Both the position numbers and the translations under genes were made by a program. Shown here in pieces: positions 27,089 to 34,786 of a stretch of DNA of 64,000 bases; position 1 is the first letter of the stretch; every line of letters begins with the position of its first letter. A model generated the notes under the pieces. It saw only the letters and a list, made by a program, of their open reading frames with translations, did not search any database and was not told the origin of the DNA. The stretch spans positions 281,205 through 345,204 of the forward strand of contig CALFMO010000009.1 of NCBI GenBank assembly GCA_937879855.1, in the 5' to 3' direction. Source of the DNA: an uncultured Acidobacteriaceae bacterium (GTDB lineage Bacteria > Acidobacteriota > Terriglobia > Terriglobales > Acidobacteriaceae).

Positions 27089-28540
27089 CTAGCGTGCTGC
27101 ACGAGGTTGGCGACGGGCACCGCGATCCGCTGGGAATTGCAGATATTCTTTGGCATTCCGGTAGCAGATGTCTTCAATCATGCCACCCAGTAACGCATCA
27201 TCGTCCGGCAGTTCCCCCCGCATCACGTCCTGTCCGACGATATCGCAAAGGACCCGCCGGAAATACTCGTGCCGCGGATAGGACATGAACGAACGCGAGT
27301 CGGTCACCATGCCCACAAAACGTGACAGCAGGCCGATGTTCGAGAGAGCCTCGATTTGCTCCGTGATTCCCTGCTTCTGATCCAGGAACCACCACGCCGT
27401 TCCGTACTGAAGCTTGCCCCCCTTATTCCCATCTTGTTTCTCTCTATCTTGGAAACAGCCGACCAAAGTGGCGAACTGAAATGTGTCCTTCGGGTTGACG
27501 TTGTAAACGATCATCTGCGGCAGCGCGTTCTCGCGCGCCAGCAAGTCGAGGTAGGCAGCCAGATGCTCGCCTTGAGGAAAATCACCAACGGCGTCATAAC
27601 CCGTATCGGGCCCAAGCGCCCGCCGGGCGGCTGTATTCACATTGCGCAGCGCTCCCAGGTGCAATTGCTTCGTCCACCCCTTCTCCGCGTCGAGCCGCCC
27701 AAAGAAAAGCATCATGAACGAAGCAAACTGGATGCGCTCATCTGCATTGACGCTCTTCCCCTTACGCGCCTTCGCGAAGATCGCCGCCGCCACTCGCTCC
27801 GAACACGGCGTCGAATAACAATAGTCCAATCCGTGGTCCGAGAGGCGCCCGCCCTGGGAATGAAACGAGTCGTGCCGTTTTTTAAGCGCCTGCAGAAAAG
27901 TTGCCAGATTCCGTATATCGACGTTTGCAACCTTCGAGAGCTTCTCCACCCACGGCACAAACTGCTGATCGCCCGCCGCCAGAGCCTTATCTGGACGGAA
28001 CGCCGGAAAAACCCGTGCCGGAAGATTCGACTTCGCAATTTGTCGATGATGCCGGAGATCGTCGGTGGGATCGTCGGTGGTGCACACAACTTCAACGCGG
28101 AATTTCTGCAGGATGGCCTGCGCCGTCAACTCTTTCGAGAGCAGAGCATTCGCCCGCTCCCAGATCGCCGGAGCCGACTTCTCATCTAGCAACTCACTGA
28201 TGCCAAAAAAACGTTGCAACTCCAGGTGCGTCCAATGGGAGAGCGGATTGCGCAGCGTATAGGGAACGGTTCGCGCCCAAGCCAGAAACTTCTCGTACGG
28301 CGGCGCGCCTCCGGTAATGTATTTTTCCGGCACTCCATTGGCCCGCATCGCCCGCCATTTATAGTGGTCTCCCTCCAGCCAGATCTCGTAGAGGTTGGCG
28401 AAGCGACGGTTCTCAGCAATGTCCCGGGCGGAAAGATGACAGTGGTAGTCGAGAATGGGCTGATGCTCGGCGAACTGATGGTAGAGGCGGCGTGCTTTAT
28501 CATTTGATAGAAGAAAGTCTTCGGTGAGAAAGCCGGTCAT
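27089..28540 (-). CDS. uxaC: Glucuronate isomerase
   Basis: A 483-residue enzyme that converts D-glucuronate to D-fructuronate (and galacturonate to tagaturonate) in the cytoplasm, the first step of hexuronate catabolism. The amidohydrolase-like family signature appears at the start (TEDFLLSNDKARRLYHQFA, then ILDYHCHLSARDIAEN, whose YHCHL carries metal-site histidines), and the terminal region has GMVTDSRSFMSYPRHEYFRR. Length is normal. The ATG at 28540 is preferred over a longer frame to 28594, which adds a non-conserved leader. It is divergent from an MFS transporter gene, with a dyad between them, and belongs functionally with manD, the SDR, eda and kdgK. Confidence 0.95.
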   Translation of the reverse strand: MTGFLTEDFLLSNDKARRLYHQFAEHQPILDYHCHLSARDIAENRRFANLYEIWLEGDHYKWRAMRANGVPEKYITGGAPPYEKFLAWARTVPYTLRNPLSHWTHLELQRFFGISELLDEKSAPAIWERANALLSKELTAQAILQKFRVEVVCTTDDPTDDLRHHRQIAKSNLPARVFPAFRPDKALAAGDQQFVPWVEKLSKVANVDIRNLATFLQALKKRHDSFHSQGGRLSDHGLDYCYSTPCSERVAAAIFAKARKGKSVNADERIQFASFMMLFFGRLDAEKGWTKQLHLGALRNVNTAARRALGPDTGYDAVGDFPQGEHLAAYLDLLARENALPQMIVYNVNPKDTFQFATLVGCFQDREKQDGNKGGKLQYGTAWWFLDQKQGITEQIEALSNIGLLSRFVGMVTDSRSFMSYPRHEYFRRVLCDIVGQDVMRGELPDDDALLGGMIEDICYRNAKEYLQFPADRGARRQPRAAR

Positions 28541-28650
28541 TGGCACGTGCTCAAGCGGCGAATCCGCGGAGTCTACTCTATGGCAGCAAGCCAAGAATCA
28601 TATCAGTTCAGTGAACCCCTTGACGGAGTGGGCTTGCGCGATGTGTAGTG

Positions 28651-28664
28651 TTGCACCAGTGCAA
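28651..28664. promoter_or_regulatory. Candidate operator between uxaC and the hexuronate transporter
   Basis: TTGCACCAGTGCAA: six-base arms around a CA centre, in the 138-base divergent space, 15 bases before the transporter start. It could bind a LacI- or GntR-type hexuronate regulator; no regulator gene is in the window. Confidence 0.45.
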
Positions 28665-28678
28665 GTCCTCATGATCCC

Positions 28679-29977
28679 GTGAACACAGGCCCCGCATCCC
28701 TCGCCATCGACGGAGCGACAGCTCAGCCTACAGGTCCGTTCGGCCGCCGGCGCTGGCTGATCTGTGCCCTGTTGTTTTTCGCCACCTCCGTCAATTACAT
28801 GGACCGCCAGGTCATCGGTCTGCTCAAGCCGACTCTGCAACTGCAATTCGGTTGGACCGAGGTCGGCTACAGCAACATCGTCCTCGCTTTCCAGTTCGCC
28901 TACGGCGCCGGATTGCTGTTCATCGGAAAACTCATCGATCGGTTGGGCACGCGCAAGGGGTTTTCACTGGCAGTGCTGCTGTGGAGTGTCGCTGCCATGG
29001 CTCACGCGGCTGCAAGTTCGGTATTTCAGTTCGCCGCGGCGCGCTTTGCCCTGGGATTTGGCGAGGCCGGCAGCTTCCCGGCCTGCGTGAAAGCGGTGGC
29101 GGAGTGGTTTCCCAAACGCGAGCGCGCTCTGGCAACAGGCCTTTTCAATTGCGGCTCCAACATCGGCGCAATTCTCACACCGCTCATCGTGCCCTGGCTC
29201 ACCTACCGCTTTGGATGGCGCATGGCTTTCATCGCCACCGGAGCTTTGGGATTCATCTGGATCGTAGGCTGGCTTGCGATATATCGGCGCCCGGAAGAAG
29301 ATAAATTCTGTTCCCCCGCGGAACGGGCTTATATCCAAAGTGATGTTGAGGAGCACACCGAGACAATTTCGTTGCGCTCCATGATCACCCATCGCCAGGC
29401 CTGGGCCGTGGCATTGGGCAAGTTTTTTACCGATCCCATCTGGTTCGTTTATCTCTTCTGGATGCCCGATTTCCTGAACCGTAATCTTGGGTTGGACCTG
29501 CGCGGCATGGCCTTGCCGCTTTTCATCATTTACAGCGGCGCGAGTGTGGGCAGCGTCGCAGGAGGATGGCTTTCATCCTTCCTCTTAAAGCGAGGGTGGA
29601 GCGTCAACGCCAGCCGCAAGACCGCGCTGTTCGTGTGCGCTTTGGCGGTTACGCCCATCATGATTGCTGCGGCCACCAAGAATGCTTGGCTGGCGGTTTT
29701 CCTGATCGCCATCGCAGCCGGAGCTCACCAGGGCTGGTCGGCAAATATCTACACCCTCGCTTCGGACATGTTTCCAAAAAGCGCGGTCGCGGCCGTCGTC
29801 GGTTTCTCCACGATGATCGGAATGATTGCCGGAATGTTCGTATCCAAAGTCGTCGGCTACATCCTGCAGAGCACCGGTTCCTACGTCCCTGTCTTCGTGA
29901 TGGCCGGCTTGGCTTATCTGGTCGCATTTTGCTTCGTGCAGTTGCTGGCGCCCCGGCTTGAGCCCGCGAAGATGTGA
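28679..29977 (+). CDS. MFS transporter, hexuronate (ExuT-like) type
   Basis: A 432-residue, 12-helix major facilitator of the anion:cation symporter group. After a short soluble start come SVNYMDRQVIGLL in helix 1, the loop motif GKLIDRLGTRKGF between helices 2 and 3, and RFALGFGEAGSFPACVKAVAEWFPKRERALATG, all typical of hexuronate and related sugar-acid importers. The GTG at 28679 is the only sensible start. It is divergent from uxaC and upstream of manD, so import of glucuronate or its 4-O-methyl form is the likely job. Confidence 0.88.
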   Translation: MNTGPASLAIDGATAQPTGPFGRRRWLICALLFFATSVNYMDRQVIGLLKPTLQLQFGWTEVGYSNIVLAFQFAYGAGLLFIGKLIDRLGTRKGFSLAVLLWSVAAMAHAAASSVFQFAAARFALGFGEAGSFPACVKAVAEWFPKRERALATGLFNCGSNIGAILTPLIVPWLTYRFGWRMAFIATGALGFIWIVGWLAIYRRPEEDKFCSPAERAYIQSDVEEHTETISLRSMITHRQAWAVALGKFFTDPIWFVYLFWMPDFLNRNLGLDLRGMALPLFIIYSGASVGSVAGGWLSSFLLKRGWSVNASRKTALFVCALAVTPIMIAAATKNAWLAVFLIAIAAGAHQGWSANIYTLASDMFPKSAVAAVVGFSTMIGMIAGMFVSKVVGYILQSTGSYVPVFVMAGLAYLVAFCFVQLLAPRLEPAKM

Positions 29978-30069
29978 TTTCGACTCTTCCTCATTGGCGA
30001 TGAACCGGGATCGGGAGCCGCGAACCTGCTGTTTTCGATACACTCTCTGGAATTGGCGAGGAGACTCTT

Positions 30070-31278
30070 GTGAAGATCACGGATGCCAAGGTATTCGTCA
30101 CTTGTCCGGGACGAAACTTTGTGACCTTGAAAATTTCAACCGACGAAGGCGTCTACGGGTTGGGAGACGCGACTCTGAACGGCCGCGAGCTGGCGGTCGC
30201 TTCTTACCTGACCGACCATCTCATCCCCTGCCTGATTGGCCGCGATCCCTTCCAGACGGAAGACGTCTGGCAATATCTTTACCGCGGCTCGTATTGGCGC
30301 CGCGGGCCCGTGACTATGACGGCGATCGCCGCGGTCGATATGGCGCTGTGGGACATCAAGGGCAAAGCGCTGAAGACGCCGGTCTATAACTTGCTCGGCG
30401 GGCAGAGTCGAACCGGAGTGCTGGTGTACGGGCACGCGAACGGTCGCGATATTGAGGAGACTGCCGAAGAAGTCGCGAAATACAAAGAAATGGGATACCT
30501 TGCTGTCCGCGCCCAGAGCGGAATTCCCGGCCTGCCGTCCACCTACGGAGTTGCCCACGACAAGCTCTATTACGAACCTGCGGAGAAGGGCTTGCCCCCG
30601 GAGAACGTCTGGTCGACCGAAAAGTATCTTCTGCACGTCCCCAAGCTGTTCGAGGCGCTGCGCCTGAAGTTTGGCGACGATCTTCACTTGCTTCACGATG
30701 TTCACCACCGCTTGACTCCGATCGAAGCGGCACGTCTGGGAAAGAGTTTGGAGCCCTATCATCTATTTTGGCTGGAAGACGCGGTCGCGGCCGAATTGCA
30801 GGAGGGTTTCCGCATGGTCCGCCAACACACGACTACTCCGCTTGCGGTGGGCGAGGTCTTCAACGCCATCTGGGACGCTCACATCCTTATCCAGGAGCAA
30901 CTCATCGACTACCTGCGCATGACGGTCGTGCACGGCGGCGGCTTGACGCATCTCAAAAAAATCGCCGCGCTAGCGGAGATCTATCATGTGCGGACAGGCT
31001 GTCACGGCGCGACCGACCTTTCCCCGGTCGCGATGGCTGCCGCCCTGCACTTCGACATTTCGATCAATAATTTCGGAATCCAGGAATATATGCGCCACAC
31101 GCGTGAAACCGACGAAGTTTTCCCGCATTCGTATTCTTTTAAGAGCGGCTACCTGCATCCGGGCGACGCGCCAGGACTTGGCGTCGACTATGACGAGAAG
31201 TTGGCGCAGAAGTTTCCCTACGAGCGCGCCTATCTGCCGGTAAACCGTAAGCTCGATGGCACAATGTTCAACTGGTGA
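30070..31278 (+). CDS. manD: D-mannonate dehydratase, enolase superfamily (ManD/RspA type)
   Basis: A 402-residue enzyme that removes water from D-mannonate to give 2-keto-3-deoxygluconate. The metal ligands of the enolase superfamily are visible as Asp in LLHDVHHRL, Glu in FWLEDAV and Glu in AVGEVF. The capping domain starts MKITDAKVFVTCP, and the HANGRD and YLRMTVVHGGGL motifs fit the ManD subgroup rather than the unrelated UxuA. The GTG start follows GAGGAG by five bases. It sits between the transporter and an SDR gene. Some ManD proteins have low activity or act on gluconate; the pathway context here favours true mannonate dehydratase. Confidence 0.93.
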   Translation: MKITDAKVFVTCPGRNFVTLKISTDEGVYGLGDATLNGRELAVASYLTDHLIPCLIGRDPFQTEDVWQYLYRGSYWRRGPVTMTAIAAVDMALWDIKGKALKTPVYNLLGGQSRTGVLVYGHANGRDIEETAEEVAKYKEMGYLAVRAQSGIPGLPSTYGVAHDKLYYEPAEKGLPPENVWSTEKYLLHVPKLFEALRLKFGDDLHLLHDVHHRLTPIEAARLGKSLEPYHLFWLEDAVAAELQEGFRMVRQHTTTPLAVGEVFNAIWDAHILIQEQLIDYLRMTVVHGGGLTHLKKIAALAEIYHVRTGCHGATDLSPVAMAAALHFDISINNFGIQEYMRHTRETDEVFPHSYSFKSGYLHPGDAPGLGVDYDEKLAQKFPYERAYLPVNRKLDGTMFNW

Positions 31279-31315
31279 CCGCGACCGCGGCATTTATTTC
31301 GCAGAACGAGGATCC

Positions 31316-32092
31316 ATGGGTTACAAGCAACTAGATCTCGAGGGGAAAGTGGCAGTCGTTGTCGGCGGCAGTTCTGGAATTGGCAAGACCATTGCGCTCG
31401 GCCTGGCGCAGGCTGGCGCGGATGTCGTTGCGAGCGCCCGTCGTATCGAACTCGTAAAGGACTTGGCGAACGAGATCGAATCTCTCGGACGGCGTTCGTT
31501 GCGCGTGACCTGCGATGTGGCCGACCGCGCATCGCTGGACAGCCTGCTCAAAGCGTGTATCGACGCCTTCGGAAAGGTTGACATCATGGTGAACGCGGCC
31601 GGGATCACCAAGCGCGCTCCAACTCTTGAGTTCTCCGAGGCCGACTGGAACCGCATCATGGACACCAACCTCACCGGCACCCTGCGCGCCTGCCAGGTGT
31701 TTGGTCGTCACATGATCGAGCGCAAGTACGGGCGCATTATCAACATCGCGTCCATGGGATCGTTCCTGGCGTTGTTTGAAGTGGCAGCCTACTCCGCCAG
31801 CAAATCGGGGCTGGCATCGCTGACCAAGTCTCTGGCAGTCGAGTGGGCCAGAGACGGAGTCTGCGTCAACGCGATTGCGCCGGGATATTTTCGCACTCCG
31901 CTCAGCGAGAGACTCCTCGTCGGAACCGGCCGTGGCAACGAAGTGTTGATGCGGACTCCCATGAAGCGTTTTGGCGAACTCGAAGAACTGGTGGGAGCGG
32001 CCGTTTTCCTAGCCTCGGACGCGGCGAGCTTCGTCACCGGCGTCATCTTGCCCGTCGATGGCGGCGTACTCGCGAGCGGTGTGAATCAGTGA
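31316..32092 (+). CDS. Short-chain dehydrogenase, probable fructuronate/mannonate oxidoreductase
   Basis: A 258-residue Rossmann enzyme. GGSSGIGK binds NAD(P), NAAG is the stabilising motif, and the catalytic Ser, Tyr and Lys are in IASMGS and YSASKSG. It resembles gluconate 5-dehydrogenase and KduD-type sugar-acid SDRs. No UxuB-type long-chain enzyme is present in the cluster, so this SDR is the best candidate for reducing D-fructuronate to D-mannonate between UxaC and ManD. The ATG at 31316 is preceded by GAGGA; a longer frame reads back into manD and is rejected. The gene ends 12 bases from the convergent eda gene. Confidence 0.85.
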   Translation: MGYKQLDLEGKVAVVVGGSSGIGKTIALGLAQAGADVVASARRIELVKDLANEIESLGRRSLRVTCDVADRASLDSLLKACIDAFGKVDIMVNAAGITKRAPTLEFSEADWNRIMDTNLTGTLRACQVFGRHMIERKYGRIINIASMGSFLALFEVAAYSASKSGLASLTKSLAVEWARDGVCVNAIAPGYFRTPLSERLLVGTGRGNEVLMRTPMKRFGELEELVGAAVFLASDAASFVTGVILPVDGGVLASGVNQ

Positions 32093-32104
32093 AGTTTTCA
32101 CGAC

Positions 32105-32785
32105 TCACGCCACGCTACGCCCCTTCTTGTCGCGAAGCGCTGCCCGCGCGGACGTAACCGCCTGCACTAGTTCTTTGGCAGCTGAACTGATCTTTTGCAG
32201 ATTGCCCTCGCGCAATGCCGCCCCATCGACCAGGTCCGCGCCAACGCCGAGCGCGAACGCGCCGGCAGCAATGAAGTCGGCAGCATTCCCCGCGTTCACA
32301 CCTCCGGTTGGAATCAAAGCAGCGTTTGGGAAAGGAGCTTTCAACGACTTGAGGTACTTAGGCCCGCCCACATTGCCGCACGGAAAGATTTTGACCAACC
32401 GGACGCCGAGTTCCTGAGCATTCATCAACTCGGTCGGCGTGAGCGCTCCCGGTATTGCTAGCTTTTCCGAGGCCCCTGCAACCGCGAGCACCGACCGCGC
32501 CAGGCCCGGACTTACCAGGAACTCGGCTCCCGCGCGAAAGCACGACTCTGCCTGCTCTGCGGTGGTAACCGTACCCGCCCCGATCAGAACCTTGTTTCCG
32601 TACTTCTGCGCAACCTCGCGGATCACCGAGATGGCGTTAGGAACGGTCATGGTGATTTCCACGACTGGAATGCCGCCGGCGCAAATCGCCTCGACCGCCC
32701 GCGTGGCTTCTTCGACCGAGGATGCCCGGACGACGGGAACAATTCCAATTTCTTCGATCTTGCGAATTACGTCATCAATGGTCAT
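32105..32785 (-). CDS. eda: KDPG aldolase
   Basis: A 226-residue class I aldolase that splits 2-keto-3-deoxy-6-phosphogluconate into pyruvate and glyceraldehyde-3-phosphate, the last step of the glucuronate route. The Schiff-base lysine is in RLVKIFPCGNVGG, and VVEITMTV carries the conserved Glu. GAGTV and PTGGVN phosphate-site motifs are present. It is followed upstream on the same strand by kdgK with a 135-base gap that holds an imperfect inverted repeat. Confidence 0.94.
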   Translation of the reverse strand: MTIDDVIRKIEEIGIVPVVRASSVEEATRAVEAICAGGIPVVEITMTVPNAISVIREVAQKYGNKVLIGAGTVTTAEQAESCFRAGAEFLVSPGLARSVLAVAGASEKLAIPGALTPTELMNAQELGVRLVKIFPCGNVGGPKYLKSLKAPFPNAALIPTGGVNAGNAADFIAAGAFALGVGADLVDGAALREGNLQKISSAAKELVQAVTSARAALRDKKGRSVA

Positions 32786-32830
32786 ATCGATTGAAGCACG
32801 TTCTTTGCCGATTGCAGCCTAAAACCGTTC

Positions 32831-32901
32831 GACCACAAAGGACACGAAGTTACACGAGGGAAAGCCAAATACCTTAGTGAACCTTCGTGGCCTTCGTGGT
32901 T
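32831..32901. repeat. Imperfect inverted repeat of the ACCACAAAGGACACGAAG type
   Basis: A left arm ACCACAAAGGACACGAAG near 32832-32849 and a right arm CTTCGTGGCCTTCGTGGT near 32883-32901 can form a long imperfect hairpin between kdgK and eda. This motif is a dispersed repeat in many environmental bacterial genomes. It might also attenuate transcription from kdgK into eda. Confidence 0.6.
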
Positions 32902-32920
32902 CATAACTTTTCTTACCAGC

Positions 32921-34021
32921 TTATCGCTCGATCCGAGCAGTCCGCGATTTCATAACCTGCAAAACTTCTGCCAGCGTAGCCATGGTTGTATCGCCGGGCG
33001 TGGTCATGGCCAGCGCTCCATGCGCCGCGCCGCACTCCACCGACCACTGCGGATCTTTCCCCGACAAAAATCCGTAAATCAATCCCGAAGCGAAAGAATC
33101 TCCGCCGCCCACGCGATCGTAAATCTCCAGATTCTCCCGCACCGGCGCCTCATGAAAGTTGCCGTCACTGTAGCACAGTGCTCCCCAGTCATTTACGGTA
33201 GCCGTCTTTGCATTTCGCAGTGTCGTCGCAATCACCGCCATCGTCGGATATTCTTTCACGACGGTTTCAATCATCTGCCTGAATCCAGCCGACTCCAGCT
33301 TGGAATGCTGCTCGTCAAGTCCCGAGACTGCAAAACCCAAGGCAGCCGTGAAATCCTCTTCGTTGCCCAGCATCACATCGACCAGCGGCGCCAGACGCCG
33401 GTTCACTTCCTGCGCCTTCGCCTTCCCTCCAATCGACTTCCACAGCGACGCGCGGTAATTCAAATCATAGGAGATCACGGTACCCGCCCGTTTAGCCGCC
33501 TCCATGGCTTCCTGCGCCACCAGCGGCGTGGTTTCAGACAACGCGCAGAAGATTCCGCCAGTATGAAACCAGCGCGCGCCATCCTTCCCGAAAATCTGAT
33601 CCCAGTCAACCTCGCCGGGCTTCAGTTGAGAAATAGCAGTGTGCCCACGATCCGAGCAACCCAGCGCTGCACGAACCCCAAAGCCACGCTCGGTAAAATT
33701 CAGTCCGTTGCGCACCGTGCGTCCCACGCCGTCGTACGGCGCCCACCGCACATACCTCTGGCTGACCCCGCCCTGCAGCATAAGGTCTTCCACAAGTCGC
33801 CCCACAGGATTATCCGCAAGCGCAGTCACGATTGCGGTGTCCATGCCGAAGCAGCGCTTGAGTCCGCGCGCCACGTTGTATTCTCCGCCGCCTTCCCACA
33901 CGCGAAAATGCCGGGTCGTCGAAACGCGTTCATCGCCGGGGTCCAGGCGCAGCATAACTTCGCCCAGGCTCACCAAATCCCACATGCATTCGCTCTTCGC
34001 CTTGATCTTAAGTTGAGCCAT
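32921..34021 (-). CDS. kdgK: 2-keto-3-deoxygluconate kinase (PfkB family)
   Basis: A 366-residue ribokinase-fold enzyme that phosphorylates KDG to KDPG. N-terminal LVSLGEVMLRLDPGD and GGGEYNVARGL are the sugar-binding motifs; the ATP site carries DRVGGGDSFASGLIYG with the catalytic base Asp. Length is slightly above the family norm because of an N-terminal 14-residue extension. It stands upstream of eda on the same strand and completes glucuronate to pyruvate plus glyceraldehyde-3-phosphate with the other cluster members. PfkB specificity is assigned from context as well as sequence. Confidence 0.92.
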   Translation of the reverse strand: MAQLKIKAKSECMWDLVSLGEVMLRLDPGDERVSTTRHFRVWEGGGEYNVARGLKRCFGMDTAIVTALADNPVGRLVEDLMLQGGVSQRYVRWAPYDGVGRTVRNGLNFTERGFGVRAALGCSDRGHTAISQLKPGEVDWDQIFGKDGARWFHTGGIFCALSETTPLVAQEAMEAAKRAGTVISYDLNYRASLWKSIGGKAKAQEVNRRLAPLVDVMLGNEEDFTAALGFAVSGLDEQHSKLESAGFRQMIETVVKEYPTMAVIATTLRNAKTATVNDWGALCYSDGNFHEAPVRENLEIYDRVGGGDSFASGLIYGFLSGKDPQWSVECGAAHGALAMTTPGDTTMATLAEVLQVMKSRTARIER

Positions 34022-34060
34022 GGTCGAGGCTAACCCGGTAAATCTGAATATGATACAGGA

Positions 34061-34135
34061 GTAGCGCCGGCATCCTGCCGGCTGTCCTGAGAGCCTGCCC
34101 TGAGTTCGTCGAAGGGGCGTCCTCGCCCCTCAGCG
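34061..34135. repeat. REP-like palindromic element, copy 1
   Basis: It contains GTAGCGCCGGC, TGCCGGCTGTC, then CCTGCCCTGAGTTCGTCG and AAGGGGCGTCC, with self-complementary parts (GCCGGC hairpin, GGGGCG/CGCCCC). Related copies lie at 54981-55045 inside waaA and at 57207-57262. It fills the space between kdgK and the sigma factor gene. Confidence 0.7.
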
Positions 34136-34219
34136 TTGGTCGAGTTCACCGCGCCGTTAGGGATCAAAAATAAAACCGTTCGAGCCTGTAATAATCAATC
34201 CACCATACCGTCTTTAGTT

Positions 34220-34786
34220 GTGAAAGTGAGCAACTGGAGGCGTACCCTGCAAACCGCACTGGCAGAGGAACGAGCAATCGCACTCCCGGACGAATTCGAT
34301 CGGGTCTTTCGCACGCACTACGGCCTGGTGTTCCGCACAGCCTACCGCATCACCGGCAACGCCGCCGACGCCGAGGACGTATCGCAGATTGTATTTCTGC
34401 GGCTGTTTCGCAGGCACGAAGACAGGCAGATTCTTGAGAACGAAGAGAGTTACCTGCGCCGCGCTGCCATCAACGCCGCCTTAGATGTGATCCGGTCGCG
34501 GACATCCGATCGCACGGTTGAACTTTCGGACCTGCCGGCTCAGCCAGCGCACAACGATCCACGCGAACTGCGGCAGGCTCTGGGACGAGCGCTGGCTCAA
34601 CTCAAGCCACGTCCAGCGGAAATTTTTGCTTTGCGCTTTCTTGAGGGCTTCAGCAATCCGCAGATCGCACGGATGCTCGGTATCTCACAAGTGCTGGTGG
34701 CAGTGATCGTCCACCGGACTCGGCAGCAGCTGCGCAGGGAACTGCGCCCGTATCTTTCGCAGCGCATTTCAGGAGACAGGCCATGA
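34220..34786 (+). CDS. ECF-type RNA polymerase sigma factor
   Basis: A 188-residue sigma-70 family protein with region 2 (FDRVFRTHYGLVFRTAYRITGNAADAEDVSQ, the DAEDVSQIVFLRLF core-binding helix) and region 4 (LKPRPAEIFALRFLEGFSNPQIARMLGIS with its helix-turn-helix). The GTG at 34220 is chosen because the domain starts soon after; a TTG at 34136 is in frame but directly abuts a REP element. The stop overlaps the next ATG by four bases, so it is coupled to a zinc-finger/FecR membrane protein that probably acts as its anti-sigma partner. It likely controls its own operon of two ABC transporters. Confidence 0.88.
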   Translation: MKVSNWRRTLQTALAEERAIALPDEFDRVFRTHYGLVFRTAYRITGNAADAEDVSQIVFLRLFRRHEDRQILENEESYLRRAAINAALDVIRSRTSDRTVELSDLPAQPAHNDPRELRQALGRALAQLKPRPAEIFALRFLEGFSNPQIARMLGISQVLVAVIVHRTRQQLRRELRPYLSQRISGDRP

